Notes: generated from the letters alone by a model not told the origin. A DNA stretch of 64,000 nt from Mycobacterium colombiense (GCF_003284935.1 NZ_QMEV01000001.1:149702-213701), one strand, 5' to 3'; shown: positions 38,743 through 50,100, counted from the stretch's first letter. Translations and numbers: made by a program.

Positions 38743-41370
38743 GTGGCACTTCCCAATCTCACCCGCGAACAAGCCATCGAGCGCGCGTCGCTGATCACCG
38801 TCGCCAGCTATCAGATCGACCTCGATCTCACCGACGGCTCCGGTCCCGGTGGCCCTCCCGGGGAACGGACCTTCCGCTCGATCACCACCGTGGTGTTCGA
38901 CGCGCTCGCCGGCGCCGACTCGGTCATCGACATCGCCGCCGACACCATCCGCGGCGCCACCCTCAACGGGCGCGACGTGGACGTCTCCGGGTACGACGAG
39001 TCGACCGGCATCCCGCTGCGCGGGCTGGCCGACCGCAACGTCGTCGTGGTCGACGCGGAATGCCGCTACTCCAACACCGGCGAGGGTTTGCACCGGTTCG
39101 TCGACCCGGTCGACAACGAGACCTACCTGTACTCGCAGTTCGAAACCGCCGACGCCAAGCGGATGTTCGCGTGCTTCGACCAGCCCGATATGAAGGCGAC
39201 CTTCGACGTGCAGGTGGCCGCGCCTACCCATTGGAAGGTGATCTCCAACGGCGCGCCGGTGTCGGTGAACGACGGCCTGCACACCTTCGCCACCACGCCG
39301 CGGATGAGCACCTATCTGGTCGCGTTGATCGCCGGCCCGTACGCCGAGTGGAACGACTCCTACACCGACGAGCACGGCGAGATCCCGCTGGGCATCTACT
39401 GCCGCTCGTCGCTGGCGCAATACATGGACGCCGAGCGGCTGTTCACCCAGACCAAGCAGGGATTCGGCTTCTACCACCGCAACTTCGGCATGCCCTATGC
39501 ATTCGGAAAATACGATCAGCTGTTCGTTCCCGAATTCAACGCCGGCGCAATGGAAAACGCGGGCGCGGTGACCTTTTTGGAGGACTACGTCTTCCGCAGC
39601 AAGGTCACCCGGGCTTCCTATGAGCGCCGCGCCGAGACCGTGCTGCACGAGATGGCGCACATGTGGTTCGGGGACCTGGTCACCATGGCGTGGTGGGACG
39701 ACCTGTGGCTGAACGAGTCGTTCGCGACGTTCGCCTCGGTGCTGTGCCAAAGCGAGGCAACCGAATTCACCGAGGCCTGGACGACGTTCGCCACGGTCGA
39801 GAAGTCGTGGGCCTATCGCCAGGACCAGCTGCCCTCGACGCATCCGATCGCCGCCGACATCCCCGACCTGGAAGCGGTCGAGGTGAATTTCGACGGCATC
39901 ACCTACGCCAAAGGCGCTTCGGTGCTCAAACAGCTGGTCGCCTACGTCGGGTTGGAGCACTTCCTGGCCGGGCTGCGGGATTACTTCCGCGCCCACGCCT
40001 TCGGCAACGCCACGTTCGACGATCTGGTCGCCGCGCTGGAGAAGGCGTCGGGACGTGACCTGTCGGACTGGGGTCAGCAGTGGCTGAAAACGACCGGGCT
40101 GAACACGCTTCGGCCGGAGTTCGACGTCGACGGCCCGGGCGCTGGGGGCAGGTTCACCCGGTTCGCGGTGACCCAGAGCGGCGCCGCCCCGGGTGCCGGC
40201 GAGACCCGGGTGCACCGGCTGGCGGTCGGGATCTACGACTCCGAGAATTCAGACGGAACCGGAAAGCTGGTGCGGGTGCACCGCGAGGAACTCGATGTCG
40301 AAGGCCCGGTCACCGAAGTCCCTGCGCTGGTTGGCGTTTCGCGGGGTCAGCTGGTCCTGGTCAACGACGACGACCTGACGTATTGCTCGTTGCGGCTCGA
40401 CGCCGAGTCGCTGCGCACCGCGCTGGACCGCATCGCCGACATCGCCGAGCCGCTGCCGCGCTCGCTGGTCTGGTCGGCCGCCTGGGAGATGACGCGCGAG
40501 GCGGAACTGCGGGCCCGCGACTTCGTGGCCCTGGTCACCGGCGGCGTGCACGCCGAATCCGAGGTCGGGGTGGCGCAGCGGCTGTTGCTGCAGGCGCAGA
40601 CGGCGCTGACCTCCTACGCCGAGCAGGGCTGGGCGCGCGAGCAGGGCTGGCCGCAGTTCGCCGACCGGCTGCTGGAGTTGGCGCGGGCCGCGCAACCCGG
40701 CTCGGATCACCAGCTCGCCTTCGTCAACACGCTGTGCTCGTCGGTGCTGTCGGCCGGCCACGTCGCGACGCTGGCCGAGCTGCTGGACCGCGACCCCGCC
40801 GAGTTGGGCCTCGCCGGCCTCGACATCGACACGGATTTGCGGTGGCGGATCGTCACGGCGCTGGCCACCGCCGGCGCGATCGACGCCGACGGGCCCGCGA
40901 CGCCGGTCATCGACGCCGAGATCGAACGCGACCCGACCGCCGCCGGCAAGCGGCACGGCGCCCAGGCCGCGACGGCACGACCTCAACCGCGGGTCAAGGA
41001 GGAAGCCTGGACGAAGGTGGTCGAGGACGACACCCTGGCCAACATCACCGCACGTTCGATCATCGCGGGCATCGCCCCCGCGGGCCAGGCCGAGTTGCTC
41101 AAGCCGTTCACCGCGCGCTATTTCGAGGCGATCTCCGGCGTCTGGGCGCGCCGGTCCAGCGAAGTGGCCCAGACGGTGGTGATCGGCCTGTACCCGCACT
41201 GGGATATCAGCGACGACGGCATCGCCGCGGCGGACAGGTTCCTGTCCAACCCCGAGGTGCCGGCGGCGCTGCGCCGGTTGGTGCTCGAGGGTCAGGCCGG
41301 GGTGAAGCGTTCGTTGCGGGCGCGCCGGTTCGACGCCGGCGCGGGCTCAGCCCCCACCGACGAAGGCTGA
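38743..41370 (+). CDS. pepN: Aminopeptidase N (M1 family zinc metallopeptidase)
   Basis: 875 residues. It removes N-terminal residues from peptides produced by proteases such as Clp. The GAMEN exopeptidase motif is near 267-272, and the zinc site HEMAH near 302-306 has the third ligand Glu 18 residues on in NESFA. A long ERAP-like C-terminal helical domain follows. GTG start at 38743 ([11 protein letters not shown]). Stops 2 bp before the end of the converging DUF5130 gene. Orthologue of Rv2467. Confidence 0.97.
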   Translation: MALPNLTREQAIERASLITVASYQIDLDLTDGSGPGGPPGERTFRSITTVVFDALAGADSVIDIAADTIRGATLNGRDVDVSGYDESTGIPLRGLADRNVVVVDAECRYSNTGEGLHRFVDPVDNETYLYSQFETADAKRMFACFDQPDMKATFDVQVAAPTHWKVISNGAPVSVNDGLHTFATTPRMSTYLVALIAGPYAEWNDSYTDEHGEIPLGIYCRSSLAQYMDAERLFTQTKQGFGFYHRNFGMPYAFGKYDQLFVPEFNAGAMENAGAVTFLEDYVFRSKVTRASYERRAETVLHEMAHMWFGDLVTMAWWDDLWLNESFATFASVLCQSEATEFTEAWTTFATVEKSWAYRQDQLPSTHPIAADIPDLEAVEVNFDGITYAKGASVLKQLVAYVGLEHFLAGLRDYFRAHAFGNATFDDLVAALEKASGRDLSDWGQQWLKTTGLNTLRPEFDVDGPGAGGRFTRFAVTQSGAAPGAGETRVHRLAVGIYDSENSDGTGKLVRVHREELDVEGPVTEVPALVGVSRGQLVLVNDDDLTYCSLRLDAESLRTALDRIADIAEPLPRSLVWSAAWEMTREAELRARDFVALVTGGVHAESEVGVAQRLLLQAQTALTSYAEQGWAREQGWPQFADRLLELARAAQPGSDHQLAFVNTLCSSVLSAGHVATLAELLDRDPAELGLAGLDIDTDLRWRIVTALATAGAIDADGPATPVIDAEIERDPTAAGKRHGAQAATARPQPRVKEEAWTKVVEDDTLANITARSIIAGIAPAGQAELLKPFTARYFEAISGVWARRSSEVAQTVVIGLYPHWDISDDGIAAADRFLSNPEVPAALRRLVLEGQAGVKRSLRARRFDAGAGSAPTDEG

Positions 41371-41372
41371 GG

Positions 41373-41840
41373 CTAGGCCGGCGAAATGCCGGCGCTGAGC
41401 ACGCGGATCGCGCTGACCAGGCCGTCGACCAGGTCGCCGCGCTCGAACGCCGAGGCCGCGGCCGCCACTCCCAGCGGGGCGGCCGACTCGGCACCACGGC
41501 CACGAACCTGCGTGCCGTAAACCACCTCGATGACCCTCTGGTCGGGCGAGACGGCCAGCAGTACCGCATTGTCCGGCGTCGGCACGTCGGCCAGGATCTC
41601 GCGGGCCCGCGCGGCGGTGTCGCTGCCCAGGTCGCCCAGATAGATCGCGAACCGCGTCTTGGATGCCCGCGAGCCGAATTTCAGCGCGTCATCCACGGCG
41701 ACGAGATCTTTGGTCGAGAACGGGAACTGCACCGACAGTTCGCCGGGCTCGGTGACGCCGGAGATCCGTCCGCTGGTGGTGATGACCCAGCCGGGGGCCA
41801 GCTCGGCGGGTTCTCGCGTCGCTACCTCACCACGTGCCAC
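41373..41840 (-). CDS. DUF5130 family protein (Rv2468c type)
   Basis: 155 residues from GTG 41840, which has a strong GGAGGTGG site. ATG 41885 is an alternative (170 residues), giving a 59-bp overlap with the small membrane protein upstream. Conserved, no catalytic motif. A helical middle ([17 protein letters not shown]) and a C-terminal segment ([31 protein letters not shown]) are typical of a family related to TPM-domain proteins. Function unknown. It follows the small membrane protein in the same transcript. Confidence 0.82.
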   Translation of the reverse strand: MARGEVATREPAELAPGWVITTSGRISGVTEPGELSVQFPFSTKDLVAVDDALKFGSRASKTRFAIYLGDLGSDTAARAREILADVPTPDNAVLLAVSPDQRVIEVVYGTQVRGRGAESAAPLGVAAAASAFERGDLVDGLVSAIRVLSAGISPA

Positions 41841-42072
41841 TGGCGCCACCTCCAACTGAGAATTCCGACGTGCCGTGCCCACCATGTCCGCCGTGCGCGT
41901 GGCCGACGTCTTCGCCGGTGGCAGCCCACAGGATCGGCGGATGCGTCCACTTCTCGCCCAGCTTGTAGGACGCCGGGTGCGGACCCTTGCGGGACCAGAT
42001 CAGCACCGACAGCACGACCACTAGCAACAGCGGTATTCCGACGATGAACAGGTGGAGATGCATCTGACTCAC
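41827..42072 (-). CDS. Small membrane protein with His/Gly-rich tail
   Basis: 81 residues. One strong membrane helix at about 7-27 ([18 protein letters not shown]), then a conserved cytoplasmic segment ([25 protein letters not shown]) and a tail [11 protein letters not shown] that could bind metal. ATG 42072. It matches the small gene annotated as Rv2468A in M. tuberculosis by position. It overlaps the start of the DUF5130 gene, so the two are translationally coupled. Confidence 0.75.
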   Translation of the reverse strand: MSQMHLHLFIVGIPLLLVVVLSVLIWSRKGPHPASYKLGEKWTHPPILWAATGEDVGHAHGGHGGHGTSEFSVGGGASGTW

Positions 42073-42130
42073 GAGGCAAACCGTATCCCACGAAGCGATC
42101 TACCGGCGCGACCGGACACCGGATTGGCGG

Positions 42131-42778
42131 TCAGGCCGCGCCTTCGCCGAGATAGCGGGCCCAGGCCGGATCCAGTTCCTTGACCGTCGACAGCAGCCGC
42201 CAGTGCTGGCCCGTCGGCGGCAGCGGCGGCCGGCGCAGCGCCCAGCCGAGCTCGCTGAGCAGCTTGTCGCCCTTGCGGTGGTTGCACGTCGAGCAGCACG
42301 CGACGCAGTTCTCCCAGGAGTGGTCGCCGCCGCGGCTGCGCGGCAGCACATGGTCGACGGTGTCCGCCTTCGCCCCGCAATACGCGCAGCAGAACCTGTC
42401 GCGGTGCATCAGCGCGGCGCGGGTCATCGGGACGCGCGCCCGGTAGGGCACGCGGACGTAGGACCGCAGCTGGATCACCGAGGGCACCACGATGGAGCTG
42501 GTCGCCGAGTGGATGACTGGGCCGGCCGGGTCGTGGTGCACCACGTCGGCCTTGCCGCAGATCACCATGACGATCGCGCGGCGCATCGGCAGCGCGGTCA
42601 GCGGCTCGTAGGTGGAATTCAGCAGCAGGACCCGCCGGCGGCACCAGATCGACGCGCTCTCCGAGCGGGCGGGTGGATGGATTTCAACGCTGTGCAGCGA
42701 CGACGCGGTTGTGGGTCCGGTTAACCCCGCCGCGGCTACCGGACTGCGGTGGCTGCGGCGTCTCTTGCCCTGCGCCAT
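42131..42778 (-). CDS. HNH endonuclease family protein
   Basis: 215 residues. The HNH core is DHVLPRSRGGDHSWENCVACCSTCNHRKGDK near 130-165, with zinc Cys pairs CAYC and CSTC on either side. The N-terminal part has the conserved VLLLNSTYEPLTALPMRRAIVMV region of the Rv2469c group. ATG 42778 has a GGAGG site; the longer frame to 42973 is not conserved. Not adjacent to any methylase, so a solitary nuclease of unknown target. Confidence 0.93.
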   Translation of the reverse strand: MAQGKRRRSHRSPVAAAGLTGPTTASSLHSVEIHPPARSESASIWCRRRVLLLNSTYEPLTALPMRRAIVMVICGKADVVHHDPAGPVIHSATSSIVVPSVIQLRSYVRVPYRARVPMTRAALMHRDRFCCAYCGAKADTVDHVLPRSRGGDHSWENCVACCSTCNHRKGDKLLSELGWALRRPPLPPTGQHWRLLSTVKELDPAWARYLGEGAA

Positions 42779-42922
42779 AGATCCTCCGCGAACAGTCCAC
42801 CATGATTCGCCGCCAATCGCACCCCTATGGCAGGTGAAACGCCGTGTCCAACCGGTGAACAGCAGGCATGGGGTCGGGCCGCCTGGGCTGCGGACCGCCG
42901 CGATGCACCACAATGGACGGCG

Positions 42923-43312
42923 ATGGATCAGGTGAGTTTCTACGACGCGGTCGGCGGTGCCGAGACGTTCCACGCGATCGTGTCGCGGTTTTACGCCCAG
43001 GTTCCCGAGGACGAGATCCTGCGCGAGCTGTATCCGCTGGACGACCTCGAGGGCGCCGAAGAACGGTTACGGATGTTCCTCGAGCAGTACTGGGGCGGCC
43101 CGCGCACCTACTCCGACCGGCGCGGGCATCCCCGGCTGCGGATGCGTCACGTGCCGTTCCGGATCACTCCCCTGGCGCGTGACGCGTGGCTGCGCTGCAT
43201 GCACACCGCGGTCGCGTCCATCGATTCGCAGACGCTCGACGACGAACACCGCCGCGAGCTGCTCGACTATCTGGAAATGGCCGCCCACTCGCTCGTCAAC
43301 GCGCCCTTGTGA
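42923..43312 (+). CDS. glbO: Truncated haemoglobin, group II (GlbO)
   Basis: 129 residues. A 2-on-2 oxygen-binding globin; M. tuberculosis GlbO binds O2 with very high affinity and acts in redox and respiratory roles. The proximal His is about 76 in RMRHVPFRI, distal-site Tyr residues are in FYAQV and LYPLDD, and the Trp is in [13 protein letters not shown] 42923; the frame upstream (to 42827) is not conserved. Followed closely by the alpha-glucosidase, as in Rv2470-Rv2471. Confidence 0.97.
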   Translation: MDQVSFYDAVGGAETFHAIVSRFYAQVPEDEILRELYPLDDLEGAEERLRMFLEQYWGGPRTYSDRRGHPRLRMRHVPFRITPLARDAWLRCMHTAVASIDSQTLDDEHRRELLDYLEMAAHSLVNAPL

Positions 43313-43351
43313 CGGCGAACCTTGTCGGCCCACGAAACGAAGCGGGGTGGA

Positions 43352-44917
43352 ATGGAATCCAGGCCGTGGTGGTCAAGCGCGGTGTTCTACCAGGTGTACC
43401 CGAGGTCCTTCGCCGACAGTGACGGCGACGGCGTCGGCGATCTGGACGGGGTGACGGCCCACCTGGACCACCTGGAGCGACTGGGGGTGGACGCGATCTG
43501 GCTCAATCCGGTCACCGTGTCCCCGATGGCCGACCACGGCTATGACGTCGCCGACCCGCGCGACATCGACCCGCTGTTCGGCGGGATGGCCGCCATCGAA
43601 CGGTTGATCGCCGCGGCGCACGAGCGGGGCATGAAGATCACCATGGACGTGGTGCCCAACCACACCAGTTCGGCCCATCCGTGGTTTGCCGCGGCGCTGG
43701 CCGCCGGGCCCGGCACCGAGGCGCGCGAGCGCTACTTCTTTCGCGACGGGCGCGGCGAGACCGGCGAGCTGCCGCCGAACAACTGGGCCTCGGTGTTCGG
43801 CGGATCGGCGTGGACGCGCGTGGTCGAACCCGACGGCAATCCCGGCCAGTGGTACCTGCATCTGTTCGACACCGAGCAGCCCGACCTGAACTGGGAGCAC
43901 CCGGACGTCTTCGACGACTTCGAGAAGACGCTGCGGTTCTGGCTGGAACGCGGGGTGGATGGCTTCCGCATCGACGTGGCGCACGGCATGGCCAAGCCGG
44001 CCGGACTGCCCGACTCCCCCGAGGTCGAGTCCAAGGTGCTCAGCCACACCGACGACGACCCGCGCTTCAACCACCCGAGCGTGCATGACATCCACCGCGA
44101 CATCCGCAGGGTGATCAACGACTATCCCGGGGCGGTGACCGTCGGCGAGGTCTGGGTCACAGACAACGTCCGCTGGGCCGAGTATCTGCGTCCCGACGAA
44201 CTGCACCTCGGGTTCAATTTCCGGCTGACGAAGATCGACTTCGACGCCGCCGAGATCCGCGACGCGATCCAGAACTCGCTGGCCGCCACCGCCCTGCAGG
44301 ACGCGGTCCCCACCTGGACGCTGTCCAACCACGACGTCGGCCGAGAGGTCACCCGCTACGGCGACGGCGAGGTCGGGCTGCGGCGCGCCCGCGCGATGGC
44401 GCTGGTGATGCTCGCGCTGCCGGGTGCGGTGTTCATCTACAACGGCGAGGAGCTGGGGCTGCCCGATGTCGAGCTGCCCGACGAGGTGTTGCAGGACCCG
44501 ACGTGGGAGCGCTCCGGACACACCGAGCGGGGCCGGGACAGGTGCCGGGTGCCGATCCCCTGGTCGGGTCAGGAGCCGCCGTTCGGGTTTTCGTTCTCGT
44601 CTAAGACGTGGTTGCCGATGCCGAAGGAATGGGCGGCGCTGACCGTCGAGAGGCAGAGCGGCGATCCCGACTCCACCCTGTCGTTTTTCCGCCGGGCGAT
44701 CGAATTGCGGAAGCGCCGGGTGGAATTCGACGGCGGCGGGGTCGAATGGCTGGATGCGCCCGGCGACGCGGTGATCTTCCGGCGACCCGGTGGGCTGATC
44801 TGCGTGCTCAACAGCGGCGAATCGCCGGTGCCGCTGCCGGCGGGCGAGCTGATCCTGGCGAGCGCACCGCTACTGGAGGGCAAACTCCCCGCGGATTCCG
44901 CGGCCTGGCTGGCGTAG
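43352..44917 (+). CDS. aglA: Alpha-glucosidase (GH13 family)
   Basis: 521 residues. Hydrolyses alpha-glucosidic bonds of maltose- or trehalose-like sugars. The GH13 catalytic residues are Asp near 208 (GFRIDVAHG), Glu near 266 (VGEVWV) and Asp near 328 (LSNHDV). MDVVPNHTS is conserved region I. ATG 43352 after AGCGGGGTGGA is preferred over TTG 43322. No signal peptide, so it is cytoplasmic. Orthologue of Rv2471 by position. Confidence 0.94.
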   Translation: MESRPWWSSAVFYQVYPRSFADSDGDGVGDLDGVTAHLDHLERLGVDAIWLNPVTVSPMADHGYDVADPRDIDPLFGGMAAIERLIAAAHERGMKITMDVVPNHTSSAHPWFAAALAAGPGTEARERYFFRDGRGETGELPPNNWASVFGGSAWTRVVEPDGNPGQWYLHLFDTEQPDLNWEHPDVFDDFEKTLRFWLERGVDGFRIDVAHGMAKPAGLPDSPEVESKVLSHTDDDPRFNHPSVHDIHRDIRRVINDYPGAVTVGEVWVTDNVRWAEYLRPDELHLGFNFRLTKIDFDAAEIRDAIQNSLAATALQDAVPTWTLSNHDVGREVTRYGDGEVGLRRARAMALVMLALPGAVFIYNGEELGLPDVELPDEVLQDPTWERSGHTERGRDRCRVPIPWSGQEPPFGFSFSSKTWLPMPKEWAALTVERQSGDPDSTLSFFRRAIELRKRRVEFDGGGVEWLDAPGDAVIFRRPGGLICVLNSGESPVPLPAGELILASAPLLEGKLPADSAAWLA

Positions 44918-44962
44918 CCGCCGCGCGAGCCACGGTGAGCATTTCGCGGCCGACTGCTCTAT

Positions 44963-46009
44963 ATGTGGTGGATGGCCTCCTACGAGTGGACAGTGATCGG
45001 CGCCGGGCCGGCGGGCATCGCCGCGGTGGGAAGGCTGCTGGATCACGGGGTCGCGGCCGAACGGATCGCGTGGGTCGATCCGGCCTTCGCGGGCGGGGAC
45101 ATCGGCCAGAAGTGGCGGTCGGTCTCGAGCAACACCCACGTCGCGCTCTTTCTCGAATACTTCAACGGTTCCAAGGCGTTTCGGTTCTCCGAAGCGCCAC
45201 CCATGCCGCTCAAGGAGGTCGATCCCCAAGAGACCTGCGCGCTCGGTCTGGTCGCCGAACCCTTGGTGTGGGTCACCGAGCATCTGCGCGAACAGGTCGA
45301 CGACTTCGCGACGACCGCTACCGCGTTGTCGTTGCAGGACCGCCAGTGGCGGGTCCAGACACAACACCGGGAGATCTTCTCCAGGAATGTGATCCTGGCC
45401 GTGGGCGCGGATCCCAAAAAGCTTTGCCACGCCGACCTCGAGGAGATCGAGGTCGAGGTCGCCCTGGACCCCGCGAAGCTCGCCCAGGAGTCACTCGAGA
45501 GCGCGACGGTCGCCGTGTTCGGTTCGTCGCACACGGCGATGATCGTGCTGCCGAACCTGCTGCGCCATCCCGTCAAGCGGATCATCAATTTCTATCGAAG
45601 CCCACTGAAATACGCTGTCTATCTGGATGATTGGATCCTGTTCGACGACACCGGCTTGAAGGGCCGGGCGGCCGCCTGGGCGCGGGAGAACATCGACGGG
45701 GTGCTTCCGGACCGCCTGGAGAGGTGCTGGGTGTCGGGCCCGGAGTTCGCCGACAAGCTGGCGCAGTGCGACCGCGTCGTCTACACCGTCGGCTTCGAGC
45801 GCAGGAAGTTGCCCGAGACCCCGCAGTGGGGGCAGCTCGACTACAACCGCACCAACGGCATCCTGGCCCCCGGCCTGTTCGGGGTGGGTATCGCGTTCCC
45901 CCAGTACGCCGAAGACCCGTACGGCTACGGGCAGTTTCGGGTGGGCCTGAAGAAATTCATGGACCATCTCGACGCCGTCCTGCCGCTGTGGCTGCTCTAC
46001 GGGCCCTGA
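44963..46009 (+). CDS. FAD/NAD(P)-binding oxidoreductase, pyridine nucleotide-disulphide type
   Basis: 348 residues. An N-terminal GxGxxG dinucleotide fold (TVIGAGPAGIAAVGRLLD) near 10-27, and a second nucleotide-binding site around TVAVFGSSHTAMIVLPNLLRH near 175. There is no CxxxxC redox pair. ATG 44963 or 44972. M. tuberculosis has the small genes Rv2472 and Rv2473 in this place, so this gene is an accessory feature. The partner and substrate are unknown; ends with a free 77-bp gap before a converging gene. Confidence 0.78.
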   Translation: MWWMASYEWTVIGAGPAGIAAVGRLLDHGVAAERIAWVDPAFAGGDIGQKWRSVSSNTHVALFLEYFNGSKAFRFSEAPPMPLKEVDPQETCALGLVAEPLVWVTEHLREQVDDFATTATALSLQDRQWRVQTQHREIFSRNVILAVGADPKKLCHADLEEIEVEVALDPAKLAQESLESATVAVFGSSHTAMIVLPNLLRHPVKRIINFYRSPLKYAVYLDDWILFDDTGLKGRAAAWARENIDGVLPDRLERCWVSGPEFADKLAQCDRVVYTVGFERRKLPETPQWGQLDYNRTNGILAPGLFGVGIAFPQYAEDPYGYGQFRVGLKKFMDHLDAVLPLWLLYGP

Positions 46010-46086
46010 TCTTCGCCAGCGGTCCCGGCCCGCGATCGCTTTAAACTCAGCCTGATCCGTTCGGGAAACGTCCACCGCCGGCCGCG

Positions 46087-46758
46087 TCAGCCCAGCAGCC
46101 GCGCCGGATCGCCCCGGCGTCGATACACCGAACCGAACCGGGCGTCGAGCCGCAACCACGTCGGCAATATCCGGACCCGGATCAATTCGTCGGCGGCGAC
46201 GGCATCGGGCGACTGCGGCAGAAACCCCATCGCGGTCAGCGCGAACACGCAGCGCATCGGCAGCCCGACCTGAACATCGGCCGAGCTCACCTGGATGACC
46301 TCCTGGTCGAGCAGTGATACCGGCGGACCGTGAGAACTGCTGTGCTCCTTGGCAAGCTGCGCGCCGCGTTGCGCGAGGTCGAGGATCACCCGGGCCGGGA
46401 TGTCCTCGAGGTGAGTGAAGCCGGATTCCGGCGGCAACGCGCCCCGCCACGCCGAATCCATCGCGAAGCCGGGATCGACGTACCCCGAGGCGTCCATCGC
46501 GGACAGGCCGCGGGCCAGCGCGTCGGCGCCCACCGACAGGTCGCCGGGCCGCACCTCGCCGACCACCACCCTGCTCGCCAGCACGTCGAAACCCGTTGCT
46601 ACCCAGGCCGTCAACAGCCCTGGGGAGCGAGTCCGGAATCGGATGATCGCGGCGTCGTCGAGCCGCAACGCGCGATCGACGAACGCGGCCAGATCCGCGC
46701 GGTGTGCGGCCCTGGCGTCGGCGCCCAGCCACAGTCCGCGGTCGGCTACCTGATCCAC
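46087..46758 (-). CDS. Conserved hypothetical protein (Rv2474c type)
   Basis: 223 residues. No motif that I recognise. It has alternating hydrophobic and polar stretches without membrane helices. GTG 46758 ([22 protein letters not shown]) overlaps the thioesterase stop by 13 bp, so the two are coupled; a longer frame to 46932 lies inside the thioesterase gene. Its partner is thus likely acyl-thioester metabolism, but this is only context. Confidence 0.75.
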   Translation of the reverse strand: MDQVADRGLWLGADARAAHRADLAAFVDRALRLDDAAIIRFRTRSPGLLTAWVATGFDVLASRVVVGEVRPGDLSVGADALARGLSAMDASGYVDPGFAMDSAWRGALPPESGFTHLEDIPARVILDLAQRGAQLAKEHSSSHGPPVSLLDQEVIQVSSADVQVGLPMRCVFALTAMGFLPQSPDAVAADELIRVRILPTWLRLDARFGSVYRRRGDPARLLG

Positions 46759-47159
46759 CGTTGCAGATACTCCCGATGTTGTGGCGAGAGGCGCACCAGC
46801 CGCTCCTCCTCGATGTGCACGGCGGCCAGTTGCGACTCGGCGATGACGGCGGGTTTGGACTCCGGGTCCGCCGAGACCGAGCGCACCTCGTAGCCCAGCG
46901 TGAAGTCGACCGCCCGCAGCCGCTTGGTCCACATCGTCACCTGCAGCGGTGAATCCACCAGCCGCAACTGGCCTTTGTAGGTCACCTTGACCTCGGCGAT
47001 GAGCAAACCGATGGTCAAGATGTCGACCTCGAACGCCTCGCGCAGGAACTGGACGCGCGCCTCCTCAAGGATCGTGACCATCGTGGCGTGGTTGATGTGC
47101 TGATACATGTCGATGTCCGACCAGCGCACTAGCACGGGCGCGACGAAGCCGACGCTCAA
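46746..47159 (-). CDS. Hot-dog fold acyl-CoA thioesterase
   Basis: 137 residues. 4-hydroxybenzoyl-CoA thioesterase-like: the signature [27 protein letters not shown] holds the catalytic Asp region. TTG 47159 is the best start: it overlaps the gdh stop (TTGA) and follows AAGAGGA. The longer frame to 47309 lies in gdh and uses no conserved residues. Orthologue of Rv2475c (138 aa). The substrate is unknown. Confidence 0.85.
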   Translation of the reverse strand: MSVGFVAPVLVRWSDIDMYQHINHATMVTILEEARVQFLREAFEVDILTIGLLIAEVKVTYKGQLRLVDSPLQVTMWTKRLRAVDFTLGYEVRSVSADPESKPAVIAESQLAAVHIEEERLVRLSPQHREYLQRWIR

Positions 47160-50100
47160 CTTGACGATCCTCTTCCACTGGTGCGGGTCATGCGACGGAT
47201 TTGTCGCGCGGCGACCGACAGCGTCGCCAGATCCTTTTCTCCGCTTTCCTGGATCTCGATGAGTGTGCGGCGGGCCCGCTCCACCCTGGACGCGCTCAGG
47301 TGTTCCCACTCGGCGATCTTCTCTTCACCACTTTCGTCCGGCTCCCCCACGGCCAGGACATCGAAGCACAGCGACCGTAGCGAGGCATAGATGTCGTCAC
47401 GAATCGCCAACCGGGCCAACGAGTGCCAGCGGTCCCGCCGGGGCAGTTCGGATACCGCGGTCAACAGCCCGTCGGTGCCGAGCCGGTCCATGAGCGCGAA
47501 ATAGGTGTCCGCGACCTCGGCGGCGTCGATGTCGTTGATGTCCCCGATGTCGATGATGTCGAGCAGGCTGAAGCGGTAGAGGCCGGCGGCCACCAGGTAG
47601 GCCAGGTCTTCCGGTGCCCCCTGGGAGGTGAATTCGGCGGCTTCGGATTCCACGATCGCCTTGTCGTCGCCGCGCAGCCACTCCGACATGCGCGGCGTGA
47701 GCGCCTGGACCTTGGCGGCGAACCGGTTGATCTCCGCCCCGACCGCCAACGGCTGCGGACGGTAGTTGAGCAGCCAGCGCGCGGCGCGGTCGATCAGCCG
47801 CCGGGTGTCCAGCGTGAGCCGATCCGACAGTGCGACCGGCAGATTCGCCGTGCGGATGCGCCGCCAGATCTCTCCGATGCCGAAGATGGCGTCGGTGGCG
47901 ACGTAGGTGCGCACCGCGTCGACCGACCCGACGCCGACGTCTTCGGCGATCCGGAACGCGTAGCTGATCCCGGCGGCGTCCACCAGGTCGTTGATCAGCA
48001 TGGTGGTGACGATCTCGCGACGCAGCTGATGCGTGCGGATTTCCGGAGTGAACCGTTCCCGCAACGGCTTTGGGAAGTACAGGGGCAGCCGGGATGCGAA
48101 TACGTCCTGTTCGGTCAGCTCGGTTTGCAGCATCTCCTCCTTGAGCCCCAGCTTCACGTGCGCCATCAAGGTACACAGCTCCGGTGAGGTGAGCCCGAGG
48201 CCGGCCTCGGCGCGGCGATCGATCTCCTTCTCCGTGGGCAGCGCCTCCAGGTCGCGGTGGATGCCGCGCTCGTCCACCAGGTACTGGATCAGCCTTGCGT
48301 GCACCGGAAGCAGGCTGGCCGCGTTGGCGCGGCTGGTGCCGATCAGGTCGTTCTGCTCCTCGTTGTCGGCGAGCACCAGCTGCGCGACCTCGTCGGTCAT
48401 CGATTCCAGCAGCGGCTTGCGCTCCTCCGGCGTGACCTTGCCCGCGGTCACCAGGGCATCGATCAGGATCTTGATGTTGACCTCGTGGTCCGAGCAGTCC
48501 ACCCCGGCCGAGTTGTCCATGGCATCGGTATTGATCCGGCCACCCGCCAGATCGAACTCCACCCGACCCAACGCCGTCACCCCGAGGTTGCCACCTTCGC
48601 CGATCACCTTGGCGCGCACCTGGTTTCCGTTGACCCGTACCGGATCGTTGGCCCGGTCGCCGACGTCGGCGTCGGACTCGGATTCGGCCTTGATGTAGGT
48701 GCCGATGCCGCCGTTGAACAGCAGGTCGACCGGCGCCTGCAGGATCGCCTTGATCAGATTGGGTGGCGTCATTTCGGTGACGCCATCCGCCGAGCCGTCG
48801 ATGCCCAGCGCCTCGCGAACCTGCGGACTGACCGGAATCGCCTTGTGCTCACGGCTGTACACCCCGCCGCCGGCACTGATCAACGACGTGTCGTAGTCCT
48901 CCCAGCTGGAGCGCGGCAGGTCGAACATGCGTCGGCGTTCCTCCCAGGACGCCGACGCATCGGGATCGGGGTCCAAAAAGATGTGCCGGTGGTCGAACGC
49001 GGCCAGCAGCCTGATGTGCTTGCTCAGCAGCATGCCGTTGCCGAAGACGTCGCCGCTCATGTCGCCGATTCCGACCACGGTGAAATCCTCGGCCTGCGTG
49101 TCGATGTCCATCTCCCGGAAGTGCCGTTTGACGGCCTCCCACGCGCCCTTGGCGGTGATGCCCATGGCCTTGTGGTCGTAACCGACCGACCCGCCGGACG
49201 CGAACGCGTCACCCAGCCAGAACCCGTAGGACTTCGCGACATCGTTGGCGATGTCGGAGAAGGTGGCGGTGCCCTTGTCGGCCGCGACCACCAGGTACGC
49301 GTCGTCGCCGTCGCGCCGGATGACTTCCGGTGGCGGACTGACCTTTCCGGTCGCATGGTCGACGTTGTCGGTGACGTCGAGCAGGCCGGAGATGAACAGC
49401 TGATAGCAGGCGACGCCCTCGGCCCGGCTGGCGTCGCGGTCGGCGGCGGCGTCGCCGGTGGGCAGCGGCGGCCGCTTGAGGACGAATCCTCCCTTGGCGC
49501 CGACGGGCACGATGACGGCGTTCTTGACCGCCTGCGCTTTGACCAGGCCCAGGATTTCGGTGCGGAAGTCGTCTCGACGGTCCGACCAGCGCAGGCCGCC
49601 ACGGGCCACCGGGCCGAACCGCAGGTGCACGCCCTCGACCCGGGGTGAGTAGACGAAGATCTCGTATTTCGGGCGCGGCAGCGGCAGCTCGTCGACCAAC
49701 TGGCCGTCCAGCTTGATTGCCAGCACATTGCGCGCCCGGGCCGAACCCTCGCGTGTCACAAAGTAATTCGTCCGCAACGTGGCCTGCACCAGCGACGCGA
49801 AGGCACGCAGGATGCGGTCGGTGTCCAGGCTCACCAGCGCGTCGATGTCGGCCGCGACCGCGGCGGCGGCCGCCTGCGCATCGCGGCCCGACGATGCGTC
49901 GGGGCTGGGGTCGAACAGCGCCTCGAAGAGCGCGACCAGCGATCGCGCGGTCGAGGGATGCTCGTTGAGCACCGACTCGATGTAGGACTGACTGTAGGGA
50001 AAGTTGGCCTGCCGCAGGTACTTTGCGTAGGCCCGCAACAGCACGACCTGCTGCCAGCGAAGGCCAGCGCGCATCACCAGCTCGTTGAACCGGTCGATCT

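Noticed and set aside
38644..40215. 523-residue minus-strand frame opposite pepN
   Set aside because: pepN has the GAMEN and HExxH motifs; the opposite frame has no conserved features.
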